Source of the DNA: Goekera deserti
Lineage (GTDB): Bacteria > Actinomycetota > Actinomycetes > Mycobacteriales > Geodermatophilaceae
Length of the DNA stretch: 64,000 nt
Assembly (NCBI RefSeq): GCF_010685995.1
Contig: NZ_JAAGWK010000026.1
Location: 1 to 64,000, forward strand
Direction: 5' to 3'
Numbering within the stretch: position 1 is the stretch's first letter; each line of letters starts with the position of its first letter. Positions 20,098 through 27,794 of the stretch are shown here, piece by piece. A program made the translations under genes and the position numbers. Under the pieces are notes generated by a model. It worked only from the letters and a program-made list of their open reading frames with translations, was not told the DNA's origin and searched no databases.

Positions 20098-20199
20098 GCC
20101 CGGCTCCTCTCCGTCCGCACACCCGTGCCGGTCCGCACACACGACGACGCCGCCACGAGGAGGTCGAGCCCCTCGTGACGGCGTCCCGGGCTTCTCCGG

Positions 20200-20243
20200 C
20201 CTCCTGCCCCCGCCACCGGCCTGCGGCCGGTGCGGGCAGGAGG
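20200..20243 (-). terminator. terminator after rplT
   Basis: CCTCCTGCCC (20200-20209) pairs perfectly with GGGCAGGAGG (20234-20243), with a second inner ACCGGCC/GGCCGGT helix and a 3-base loop. It begins 15 bases after the rplT stop. No U-tract, as is common for actinobacterial terminators. Confidence 0.75.
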
Positions 20244-20257
20244 ATCCTGCTGCTGCC

Positions 20258-20647
20258 TCAGGCCGCGTCGGCAGCCGGAGCGGCAGGTGCCGCGGCGACC
20301 GCGGCGCGGGCGGTCTCCACCAGGGCGGCGAAGGCGGCCGGCTCGTTGACGGCCAGCTCGGCGAGGACCTTGCGGTCCAGCTCGATGCCGGCCAGCTTGA
20401 GGCCCTGCATGAACCGGTTGTAGGTCATGTCGTTGAGCCGGGCCGCGGCGTTGATCCGGGTGATCCACAGCTTGCGGAAGTCACCCTTGCGCTTCTTGCG
20501 GTCGCGGTAGGAGTAGGTGGCCGAGTGGAGCAGCTGCTCCTTGGCCTTGCGGTAGAGGCGGGACCGCTGGCCGCGGTAGCCGCTGGCCGCCTCGAGGGTC
20601 GTACGACGCTTCTTCTGGGCGTTGACCGCCCGCTTCACGCGTGCCAC
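20258..20647 (-). CDS. rplT: 50S ribosomal protein L20
   Basis: Primary rRNA-binding protein of the large subunit. It is 129 residues; the first 118 match L20 ([18 protein letters not shown], then [19 protein letters not shown]). The final Ala/Pro-rich tail of about 12 residues is an actinobacterial-type extension. It is the third gene of infC-rpmI-rplT. In other bacteria L20 autoregulates this operon; no L20-binding leader is recognisable here. Confidence 0.98.
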   Translation of the reverse strand: MARVKRAVNAQKKRRTTLEAASGYRGQRSRLYRKAKEQLLHSATYSYRDRKKRKGDFRKLWITRINAAARLNDMTYNRFMQGLKLAGIELDRKVLAELAVNEPAAFAALVETARAAVAAAPAAPAADAA

Positions 20648-20690
20648 GTGGAAGCTCCTGTCTCAGTCGATGGGGGGTGGGCCGGTCGGC

Positions 20691-20885
20691 TCAGATGCCG
20701 AGGAGCTTCTTCATCCGGCTGACGTCGGCCGGGGACAGCACCTCGGCACCCTTGACCCGGCGCTTGCGCGAGGAGGACTTGACCTCGAACTTGTGCTGGT
20801 TGTTGGTGTGCTCGCGGACGAGCTTCCCGGAGCCGGTCACGCGGATGCGCTTGGCCGTGCCCTTGTGCGTCTTGTTCTTCGGCAT
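20691..20885 (-). CDS. rpmI: 50S ribosomal protein L35
   Basis: A basic protein of 64 residues, normal L35 length. MPKNKTHKGTAKRIRVTGSG and the NNQHKFEVKSSSRKRR core are diagnostic. It lies between infC and rplT, 43 bases before rplT. Confidence 0.98.
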   Translation of the reverse strand: MPKNKTHKGTAKRIRVTGSGKLVREHTNNQHKFEVKSSSRKRRVKGAEVLSPADVSRMKKLLGI

Positions 20886-20963
20886 GTCCTGGGTCCTTCG
20901 TGGGGTCTGTCGGGCCGGACGGCACCCGGGGGCGCCGCGGCTGCGGTGGAGTCGGGGTCGGCT

Positions 20964-21008
20964 CCTCCTGCCGGGCCCCGCCGCGAGCTCGCGGGCGGGG
21001 GCAGGAGG
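20964..21008 (-). terminator. hairpin between infC and rpmI
   Basis: CCTCCTGC (20964-20971) pairs with GCAGGAGG (21001-21008), with an inner CCCCGCC/GGGCGGGG helix. It closely resembles the hairpin after rplT, including the flanking TCCTGC...TCAGGCC. Placed inside the operon, it may act as a partial terminator or processing site. Confidence 0.55.
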
Positions 21009-21016
21009 GTCCTGCG

Positions 21017-21760
21017 TCAGGCCGTCGGCGCCTGCGGTGTGGCGTCCGGCTGGGCCGCGACCGGCTGCGGCGCTGCCGTCTCCGGTGCCGCGTCCGGGTC
21101 GACGTCCTGTGCTGCCGCCCGGGCGGCCTGCTGCCTGCGCGCCTCGCCCTGGGCCGCCTCACGCTGCTGGGCGGCCGCGTTCTGCTCGGCCTCCTTGGCC
21201 GAACGACGGTCCGCCTGGGCAGCCTGCTGCGCCTGCTGGGCGATGAGCTGGGCGTTCCGGTGCGGGGCGATCACCATGACCATGTTCCGGCCGTCCTGCT
21301 TCGGGTTGGACTCGACGACGCCCAACTCGGAGACGTCGCCGGCCAGCCGCTGCAGCAGCCGGTAGCCCATCTCGGGCCGGGACTGCTCGCGACCGCGGAA
21401 CATCACGGTGATCTTGACCTTGTCGCCGCTCTTGAGGAAGCGCTCGACGTGGCCCTTCTTGGTCTCGTAGTCGTGCGGGTCGATCTTGAGCCGCAGGCGC
21501 ATCTCCTTGATGACGGTGAGCGCCTGGTTGCGCTTGGCCTCGCGGGCCTTCTGCGCGGACTCGTACTTGAACTTCCCGTAGTCCATGAGCTTGACGACGG
21601 GCGGCCGGGCCATGGGAGCGACCTCGACCAGGTCGAGCTCGGAGTCCTGTGCCAGCCGCAACGCCTCGCCGATCGACACGATGCCGACCTGCTCGCCCTC
21701 GGGTCCGACGAGTCGGACCTCGGGGACCCGGATGCGGTCGTTGATGCGGGGCTCGGTGAT
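21017..21760 (-). CDS. infC: translation initiation factor IF-3
   Basis: IF-3 of 247 residues. N-domain (about 1-75: [20 protein letters not shown]), linker, C-domain (about 80-170: [21 protein letters not shown]), then a long Gln/Ala-rich tail (about 175-247) typical of actinobacteria. The conserved start of the protein (ITEPRIN) is encoded by ATC at 21760-21758, placed 5 bases after AGGAG. No ATG, GTG or TTG lies in the right place; the next in-frame ATG (21853) would put a non-conserved peptide and the leader hairpin into the protein. A non-canonical AUC start fits the known use of rare start codons for IF-3 autoregulation. Confidence 0.95.
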   Translation of the reverse strand: MTEPRINDRIRVPEVRLVGPEGEQVGIVSIGEALRLAQDSELDLVEVAPMARPPVVKLMDYGKFKYESAQKAREAKRNQALTVIKEMRLRLKIDPHDYETKKGHVERFLKSGDKVKITVMFRGREQSRPEMGYRLLQRLAGDVSELGVVESNPKQDGRNMVMVIAPHRNAQLIAQQAQQAAQADRRSAKEAEQNAAAQQREAAQGEARRQQAARAAAQDVDPDAAPETAAPQPVAAQPDATPQAPTA

Positions 21761-21821
21761 GGCCTCTCCTGTCGCTGTCTGCGGTGAGGAGTCGCTGGCC
21801 CACCCGGGCACCGACGAACAC

Positions 21822-21851
21822 GGGCCCCGTGAGCTGCTGCTCACGGGGCCC
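21822..21851 (-). promoter_or_regulatory. perfect hairpin in the infC leader
   Basis: GGGCCCCGTGAGC (21822-21834) and GCTCACGGGGCCC (21839-21851) form a perfect 13-bp stem with the loop TGCT, about 60 bases before the infC start. It may be an attenuator or mRNA-stability element of the infC operon. A second 8-bp stem (GACGGCCC 21977-21984 / GGGCCGTC 21991-21998) lies further upstream. Confidence 0.7.
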
Positions 21852-22094
21852 ACTCGCCGGCGGGCACACCCGTCCCGGGGAACGGGGTGCGCAGCGGCCG
21901 ACCGGACGGACCGGTGGCGCTGACCGGGGACCTGGGCGCCTCAGCGGCGCCAGGTGGGAGCGGGCTCCTCTTGGACGACGGCCCGGGGCGGGGCCGTCGG
22001 TCGTGCATGGTGCGCCTCATGTAGCGGGGGGAGGCACCGCTCACTGTACATCTCGGCCGTCCCCGGTGTCAGGCGCGGGTGACGACCGCCCGGT

Positions 22095-22571
22095 TCAGGC
22101 GGGACCGGGCGCCTGCCGGCTGGCGTTCAGCAGCGCCCGCAGCCCGACCACCGCGTCGACCGCCCGCTCGCCGTCGGCGGCCTGCACGGCCAGCATCGGC
22201 AGCTCGTCGCCGTCGGCCAGCAGCAGGCTCGCCCACTGGGCGGAGTCGTCGAAGCGCACGGCCCGCACCGCAGCCCAGGGCAGCGTGTGCCCGCTCAGGA
22301 TGTTCTGCACCCGCACGCCCTCGGCGCCGGCGGTGACCTTGGGCCGGGTCACCAGCAGCACGCCCCCGGCCAGCAGCAGCCCCAGCAGGACCATGGCCGC
22401 CTGGTCGGCGGTGCGGAAGGACACCGCGCCGCTGGTGGTCTCCTTGAGCAGCACCGCGATCACGGCGAAGGCGGCCACCAGCCCGGCGGCCACCGACCGG
22501 CCGACCACGCGCAGCTTGCGGGGCACCGCCGTCACGGGTGCCGGCCGGGTGGGTGCGGGTTCTTCTCGCAT
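22095..22571 (-). CDS. small membrane protein with PH-like domain
   Basis: A 158-residue protein. Two hydrophobic helices (about 25-45 and 58-78) are followed by a soluble segment of about 75 residues with EGVRVQNILSGHTLPWAAVRAVRF, the pattern of bacterial PH-domain proteins of the DUF2581/PH_6 kind. Function unknown; such proteins are membrane-associated. ATG at 22571. It lies upstream of infC and divergent from the kinase gene. Confidence 0.7.
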   Translation of the reverse strand: MREEPAPTRPAPVTAVPRKLRVVGRSVAAGLVAAFAVIAVLLKETTSGAVSFRTADQAAMVLLGLLLAGGVLLVTRPKVTAGAEGVRVQNILSGHTLPWAAVRAVRFDDSAQWASLLLADGDELPMLAVQAADGERAVDAVVGLRALLNASRQAPGPA

Positions 22572-22698
22572 GGCCCCATGGTGCGCCACCGCCGGCAGGC
22601 CGCTCCCACGGCGCACGGATGCGCTGGCAGAGTGCCGGTGCGTGGAGATCCCCGGGACCCGACGGCGCGCGGCGGGTGGTCGGCCGGACCGCGGCCGG

Positions 22699-23340
22699 GT
22701 GAGCGCTCCCGCACCCCCCGGCGGCCCGCCGACCGTCGCCGCGCTGGCCCGCCGGGTGCTCGACACGCCCCCTCGGCTCGGCGGCACCCGGCTGGTGAGC
22801 ATCGACGGGCCGGCCGGGTCGGGCAAGACGACGTTCGCCGGGAGGCTGGCCGACGCGGTGGCCGCCCGCACCGGCCGCCGGGCGTCGCTGGTGCACATGG
22901 AGGACCTGTACACCGGCGACGACGTCGGCAGCGGCTGGAGCATGTCCGGCGCGGTGGACCGGCTGGATGCCGGGGTGCTGCGACCGGTGCGGGAGGGCCG
23001 CCCCGGCAGCCTGCACCGCTGGGACTGGGCGGCCGGCGCGGCGGAGCCCGCGGCGACGACGGTGCCGGTGGCCGAGGTGCTGCTGGTGGAGGGCTGCGGC
23101 GCCTCGCCGCGCCGACACGACCCCTGGACGAGCCTGCGGGTGTGGGTGGAGGCCCCGGCGGAGCTCTGCCTGCGCCGGGGCCTGGCCCGGGACGGCGCCG
23201 AGCTGCGCCCCTGGTGGGAGCGCTGGCAGGCCGAGGAGCGGGCGGTCTTCGCGGCCGAGGACACCCGTGCCCGCGCCGACGTCCGGGTGGACGGGGCGGC
23301 CTCGGGGGCCCTGCCCCCGGACCGCTACGCGCTGCTGTGA
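22699..23340 (+). CDS. uridine kinase-like P-loop kinase
   Basis: A P-loop NTPase of about 213 residues. The Walker A motif DGPAGSGKTT lies near residue 37, and a DLYTGDD segment follows where substrate binds in uridine kinase-like proteins; LLVEGCGAS forms the next strand. Similar actinobacterial proteins are annotated as uridine kinase, but the real substrate is not known. I chose GTG 22699; GTG 22642 would add 19 residues. It lies 52 bases upstream of nnaR. Confidence 0.75.
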   Translation: MSAPAPPGGPPTVAALARRVLDTPPRLGGTRLVSIDGPAGSGKTTFAGRLADAVAARTGRRASLVHMEDLYTGDDVGSGWSMSGAVDRLDAGVLRPVREGRPGSLHRWDWAAGAAEPAATTVPVAEVLLVEGCGASPRRHDPWTSLRVWVEAPAELCLRRGLARDGAELRPWWERWQAEERAVFAAEDTRARADVRVDGAASGALPPDRYALL

Positions 23341-23392
23341 GATCGGTCGGGGACACCGGGTCGACACATGTCCGGAACCCGCGGGGACCACG

Positions 23393-24523
23393 ATGGACGT
23401 CGTGACCGCCCTCGACCTCGCCTCACCGGCCGACGTCCTGCCGCTGGCCGGGTACACCGTCGCGGTGACCGCCGCCCGGCGCGCGGAGGAACTCGGGGCA
23501 CTGCTCGACCGCCGGGGCGCACGGGTGGTGCGGGCCCCGGCGATCCGGATCGTTCCGCTGAGCGACGACACCGAGCTGGTCGCGGCCACCCGCGCGGTGC
23601 TCGCGGCCCCGGTCGACCTGGTGGTGGCCACCACCGGCGTCGGGTTCCGGGGCTGGCTGGAGGCCGCCGACGCCTGGGACCTGCCGCTGGTCGCCCACCT
23701 GCAGTCCGCACGGGTGCTCGCCCGGGGCCCCAAGGCCCGCGGTGCCATCCGGGGCGCGGGCCTGGTCGATGCGTGGTCGCCGGCGTCGGAGTCATCCGTG
23801 GAGGTGCTGGACCACCTGCTGTCCGGCGCGCAGGGGCCACTGGCCGGCCGGCGGGTGGTGGTGCAGCTGCACGGCGACCCGCTGCCGGACTTCGTGGCCG
23901 CGCTGCGCGGCGCCGGCGCCGAGGTGATCACGGTGCCGGTGTACCGCTGGGTGCTCCCGGAGGACACCGCGCCGCTGCGCCGGCTGGTCGGCTCGGTCGC
24001 GTCCGGCGGGGTCGACGCGGTGACCTTCACCAGCGCACCGGCCGCGGCGAGCCTGCTGCAGATCGCCGCCGAGGAGGGGCACGCCGCCGGGGTGCTGGCC
24101 GCGCTGTCCGGTCCGGTGCGCACCTTCTGCGTCGGGCCGGTGACCGCCGCACCCCTGCAGAGCGCCGGGATCACGACCCTGCAACCGGACCGGGCCCGCC
24201 TCGGCGCCCTGGCCCGCGAGGTGGTCGCCCGGCTGCCCGAGCGCGACCCGGTGCTCGCCGTCGGCGGGCACCGGCTGCAGGTGCGCGGGCACGCCGCCGT
24301 CCTGGACGGCCGGCTGGTGGAGATGGCGCCGGGGCCGATGGCCGTGCTGCGGGCGCTGGCGCGTCGTCCCGGTGCGGTGGTGTCCCGGCCCGACCTGCTC
24401 ACCGGCCTGTCCGGCGGCGGCGACGCGCACGCGGTCGAGATGGCCGTCACCCGGCTGCGGGCGGCCCTGGGCGCACCCGTGGTGGAGACCGTCGTCAAGC
24501 GCGGCTACCGCCTCGCCGTCTGA
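23393..24523 (+). CDS. nnaR: HemD-like / winged-helix nitrate assimilation regulator
   Basis: A 376-residue two-domain protein. Residues about 15-250 are a uroporphyrinogen-III synthase (HemD) fold (ITVPVYRWVLPED, AVTFTSAPAAASLL). Residues about 275-376 are an OmpR/PhoB-like winged helix (VLRALARRPGAVVSRPDLL, HAVEMAVTRLRAAL, VETVVKRGYRLAV). This combination is known in actinobacteria as NnaR, an activator of nitrate/nitrite assimilation genes. Its position next to narK and nirBD-nasA supports that name. Whether the HemD domain has enzyme activity is not visible; it may sense a tetrapyrrole or be structural. ATG at 23393. Confidence 0.85.
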   Translation: MDVVTALDLASPADVLPLAGYTVAVTAARRAEELGALLDRRGARVVRAPAIRIVPLSDDTELVAATRAVLAAPVDLVVATTGVGFRGWLEAADAWDLPLVAHLQSARVLARGPKARGAIRGAGLVDAWSPASESSVEVLDHLLSGAQGPLAGRRVVVQLHGDPLPDFVAALRGAGAEVITVPVYRWVLPEDTAPLRRLVGSVASGGVDAVTFTSAPAAASLLQIAAEEGHAAGVLAALSGPVRTFCVGPVTAAPLQSAGITTLQPDRARLGALAREVVARLPERDPVLAVGGHRLQVRGHAAVLDGRLVEMAPGPMAVLRALARRPGAVVSRPDLLTGLSGGGDAHAVEMAVTRLRAALGAPVVETVVKRGYRLAV

Positions 24524-24554
24524 GCACGCTCGCGGCGGCGTCCCGGCGGTGGCG

Positions 24555-24776
24555 GCTCTTGCGGTGTCGTTGCTGCCTGTGCGGTCGTGCACCACCGCAA
24601 GAGCCGCAACGACTCCGCAAGAGCTGCGCCGGACGACGGTGACTCGGACGGAGCCTGCCCCGCGCCCCAGTCCCCATCGCCCCCGGCGGCGTCCGGCTCG
24701 TCGGTTGCTCTTGCGGTGTTGCACCACCTCTTCCCGCGCTGCACGACCGCAGGAGCACGGACAACACCGCAGGAGC
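24555..24776. repeat. duplicated covarying palindromic element
   Basis: Two copies of about 70 bp (24555-24624 and 24707-24776, offset 152 or 153) each contain one forward motif GCTCTTGCGGTGT and two reverse motifs CCGCARGAGC at identical spacings (+39 and +59 from the first base). Forward and last reverse motifs pair: in copy 1 over 19 bases with one mismatch (GCTCTTGCGGTGTCGTTGC with GCAACGACTCCGCAAGAGC), in copy 2 over about 15. The inner bases differ between copies yet stay complementary. The element fills most of the 320-base gap between the convergent nnaR and narK genes. It could be a bidirectional terminator or a REP-like mobile repeat. Confidence 0.75.
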
Positions 24777-24843
24777 CGCGACCCGCCGAGACGCCGCGAC
24801 CGCCAGGACGCCGAACGCCCGACGCCGGGCGGGGGCGCCGGGG

Positions 24844-26265
24844 TCAGACGCCGCCGGCGAGGGAGTGCTTCGAGGGGCGCAGGTAGACCGCCCAGGTGAG
24901 GGCGACGCAGACGGCGTAGAAGGCGATGAACGCCAGGTACGCGCCGTCGCCGGTGCCGCTGGCCAGGAAGGACTGCCGGAACGCCAGGTTGACCAGCACC
25001 CCGCCGAAGGCACCGATCGCGCCGGCGATGCCGATGACGGCACCGGACAGCACCACCCCGCGGCGCTCGGCGGTGACCCGGTCCTCCCCGGCGTCGGCGG
25101 CGGCGACGGCCTTGGCGCGGAAGATCGCCGGGATCATCTTGTAGGTCGACCCGTTGCCGATGCCGCTGAAGACGAACAGGAGCACGAAGCCGAACAGGAA
25201 CAGCGGCAGTGACTCCTGCCGGCTGGCCAGCAGCACGACACCGGCGCCGACGGCCATGGCGACGAAGTTCCAGGCGGTGATCCGGGCTCCGCCGTACCGG
25301 TCGGCCAGGACGCCGCCGACGGGCCGGATCAGCGAGCCCAGCAGCGGGCCGAGCCAGGTGAGGTGCGCGGCCGACAGCGGCGTGGAGAAGTCGGCGGTGA
25401 ACTGGTTCTGCAGCACCTGCCCGAACGCGAAGCCGAAGCCGATGAACGAGCCGAACGTGCCGATGTACAGGAAGGAGATCACCCAGGTGTGCGGCTCGGC
25501 GGCGGCCCGGCGCATGGCCCGGGGCTGGTTGCGGGCGGTGGTCAGGTTGTCCATCAGCAGCGCCGCCCCGACCGCGGCCGCGACGATGAACGGGATGTAG
25601 ACGAGCAGCACGATCCGCGGGTGCTCCGCCCCGGCCGTGGCCAGCACCAGCAGCCCGACCAGCTGCACCACCGGGACGCCGAGGTTCCCGCCGCCGGCGT
25701 TCAGGCCGAGTGCCCAGCCCTTGAGCCGGGTCGGGTAGAAGGCGTTGATGTTGGTCATCGAGCTGGCGAAGTTGCCGCCGCCGACGCCGGCCAGGCAGGA
25801 GACGACCAGCAGCGTGGTGAAGCTGACCCCGGGCTCCAGCACGACCGCGGTGGCGATGGTGGGCACCAGCAGCAGGGCCGCGCTGATGATCGTCCAGTTG
25901 CGGCCACCGAACGTCGCGACGGCGAAGGTGTACGGCAGCCGTACGAACGCGCCCAGCGCGGTGGGCAGCGTGGTGAGCAGGAACTTGCCGGCCGGGTCGA
26001 TGCCGAAGACCGGCTCGGGCAGGAACAGCACCAGCACCGACCACAGGCTCCAGATGGAGAACCCGATGTGCTCGGAGAACACCGAGAAGAACAGGTTGCG
26101 GCGGGCGACGTCCTTGCCGCCGCCGTCCCAGAACTCCCGGTCCTCCGGGCGCCAGTCGTCGATCCAGTGGCCGCGCAGCCCGCCCCCGCGCCGACCGGCC
26201 GGTGGCGGGGCGGGCGGCGCTGCGCCGTCCGTGGTGGTCGGGGTCGTCTGCGTCGGTGCGGCCAT
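24844..26265 (-). CDS. narK: nitrate/nitrite transporter (MFS, NarK/NasA type)
   Basis: A 473-residue inner-membrane protein with about 12 hydrophobic segments. Both nitrate-signature motifs are visible: GGGNFASSMTNINAFYP and GIGNGSTYKMIP. The N-terminal 35 residues are Thr/Pro/Gly-rich and cytoplasmic. The ATG at 26265 fits. It probably imports nitrate (and may export nitrite) for the adjacent assimilation enzymes. It converges with nnaR. Confidence 0.92.
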   Translation of the reverse strand: MAAPTQTTPTTTDGAAPPAPPPAGRRGGGLRGHWIDDWRPEDREFWDGGGKDVARRNLFFSVFSEHIGFSIWSLWSVLVLFLPEPVFGIDPAGKFLLTTLPTALGAFVRLPYTFAVATFGGRNWTIISAALLLVPTIATAVVLEPGVSFTTLLVVSCLAGVGGGNFASSMTNINAFYPTRLKGWALGLNAGGGNLGVPVVQLVGLLVLATAGAEHPRIVLLVYIPFIVAAAVGAALLMDNLTTARNQPRAMRRAAAEPHTWVISFLYIGTFGSFIGFGFAFGQVLQNQFTADFSTPLSAAHLTWLGPLLGSLIRPVGGVLADRYGGARITAWNFVAMAVGAGVVLLASRQESLPLFLFGFVLLFVFSGIGNGSTYKMIPAIFRAKAVAAADAGEDRVTAERRGVVLSGAVIGIAGAIGAFGGVLVNLAFRQSFLASGTGDGAYLAFIAFYAVCVALTWAVYLRPSKHSLAGGV

Positions 26266-26441
26266 GGGAAGACGGTGCCGGGACCGCGTTCCAGCCCTGT
26301 CGCCCGGGCCGGGCGAGTGTGTTCCGTTCTCCGCACGTGCCGGATCCCCGTCCGGTGAGGGCGCCGTGGGCGGGGCACCCGCACTGGTGAGCCCGGGCCC
26401 GGCCGGGTGCAGAAGCGGCCTCGAGCGTCGATCATCCGGGT

Positions 26442-27242
26442 GTGCGCGACGACCTCGACGGTGATCCCCCGCTCCCCGGCCGCGCGCTCGTCGAGACCGG
26501 CGAGCTCGTCGCCGGGTCGATGAGCCGCGCGGTCGCCGGCATGCTGTTCGACCCGGGGTCCTCGCCGCTGCGGCTGGACGACCGGCTGACCTCCTGCCTG
26601 GCCGAGGCCGCCACCGCCGCCGCGGCGCTCACCCCCACCTGGGAGCGCGCCCGCGCCGGCGCCGCACTGGCCTTCGCCGTGGAGCTCGCGGCCACCCGCG
26701 AGCACCAGGGACGCCGGGTGCGCACCGACGGGTTCCTCACTGCCGGCGGCACCACCCGCTCCCCCGCCGAGCAGCTGGTCGAGGCGGTGCTGCGGGCGGC
26801 CCGCGACGCGCCCGAGGAGCGGCGGGTGCGCCACCTCGGCTACCTGTTCGCCGAGGTCGCCGTCTCCCCCGACCTGGACGTCGAGCTGGCCGGCCGGGTG
26901 CTGCGCACGGCCGGGCGTTGTGGCTGGCGCCAGCTGGTGCTGCTGGCCGCCGTGGGACGCCGGGAGCGCACCCCGCTGCCGCTGACCCCGCTGCCCTCGG
27001 ACGCCGGTGCGTGGACCGCCTGGGGCGCCGGCACCGACCTCGCCGAGCTGCGCGCCGCCGGTCTGCTCGACCCGCCCCCGGCCACGCCGCGTCCCGGCGG
27101 CGCCGCGCAACCCCGGCTGCGCCCGGCCGACCTGCGGCTCACCCGCGCCGGCGTGCTGGTGCACCGGCTGCTGGCCCTGGACTTCGTCCGGGACGACGAG
27201 GTCGCGGCCGCCCTGACCGCACTGGGCACCCCGCCGGCCTGA
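26442..27242 (+). CDS. hypothetical protein
   Basis: 266 residues, Ala/Leu/Arg-rich, predicted mostly alpha-helical and soluble. I do not recognise a family. GTG 26442 gives VRDDLDGDPPLPG. A Pro-rich loop (about 213-225) precedes a C-terminal segment LRLTRAGVLVHRLLALDFV that looks like a winged-helix-type helix, but this is weak. It is divergent from narK (176-base gap) and lies within the nitrate locus, without evidence for a role in it. Confidence 0.6.
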   Translation: MRDDLDGDPPLPGRALVETGELVAGSMSRAVAGMLFDPGSSPLRLDDRLTSCLAEAATAAAALTPTWERARAGAALAFAVELAATREHQGRRVRTDGFLTAGGTTRSPAEQLVEAVLRAARDAPEERRVRHLGYLFAEVAVSPDLDVELAGRVLRTAGRCGWRQLVLLAAVGRRERTPLPLTPLPSDAGAWTAWGAGTDLAELRAAGLLDPPPATPRPGGAAQPRLRPADLRLTRAGVLVHRLLALDFVRDDEVAAALTALGTPPA

Positions 27243-27309
27243 GCCGCCTCACGAGCCCGGCGCGCCCGGCCCGCGTGCGCGACCGGGTCCGCCGCCCGGC
27301 GACGTGGGG

Positions 27310-27372
27310 TGATCAGCTCGGGTCCAGCGGGCTGTCCCGGGCCGGGACACCCCGCTGGAGCCGAGGTGATCA
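27310..27372. repeat. 63-bp near-perfect palindrome
   Basis: The arms 27310-27340 and 27342-27372 are reverse complements over 31 bases with three mismatches (27316/27366, 27322/27360, 27332/27350) around a single central base. Both outer ends are TGATCA. It lies in the gap between two convergent genes, so it may be a bidirectional terminator, but length and symmetry resemble a palindromic mobile repeat. Confidence 0.7.
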
Positions 27373-27461
27373 TGGCCCCGCCCCGCACAGGACGCCGGAC
27401 GCGCGGGGACGCCGAGCGGTCGTGTGGCGACGAGGGAGACCGTGCCGGTGGGACGGGCGGG

Positions 27462-27794
27462 TCAGAGGGTGACGAGCAGGTCCCCGTCGGACTCGCGGAC
27501 GGCGTAGACCCGCAGCGGACCGGCGCCGCTGGTGGACGCGCCGTCGGACCAGCGGAAACCGAACAGGTGCAGCGGGCAGACGAGCACGCGGGCATCGGTC
27601 TGCCCGTCGGCCAGCGGTCCACCGGCGTGCGGGCAGGACGCCTGGGTGGCGTGCAGCGACCCGTCGCGCAGCCGGAACACGGCCACCTGCGTGTCCCCGG
27701 CGGTGAACGCCCGGCCCTCCCCCGGCGGCACGTCCTCCAGCCGGCCCACCCGCACCTCGGTGGTGGTGGGGGTCTGCAGCTCGGTGAGGCTCAT
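27462..27794 (-). CDS. nirD: nitrite reductase small subunit (Rieske type)
   Basis: 110 residues, small subunit of assimilatory NADH-nitrite reductase. A complete set of Rieske ligands is visible: CPHAGG and CPLHLFGF (Cys-X-His and Cys-X2-His). Many enterobacterial NirD proteins lack them, so this one should hold a 2Fe-2S cluster. The ATG at 27794 overlaps the nirB stop by 4 bp (ATGA). Confidence 0.92.
   Translation of the reverse strand: MSLTELQTPTTTEVRVGRLEDVPPGEGRAFTAGDTQVAVFRLRDGSLHATQASCPHAGGPLADGQTDARVLVCPLHLFGFRWSDGASTSGAGPLRVYAVRESDGDLLVTL

Noticed and set aside
21761-21853. Upstream ATG start for infC at 21853
   Set aside because: It would add a non-conserved peptide encoded by the leader hairpin; the IF-3 alignment and Shine-Dalgarno spacing favour ATC at 21760.
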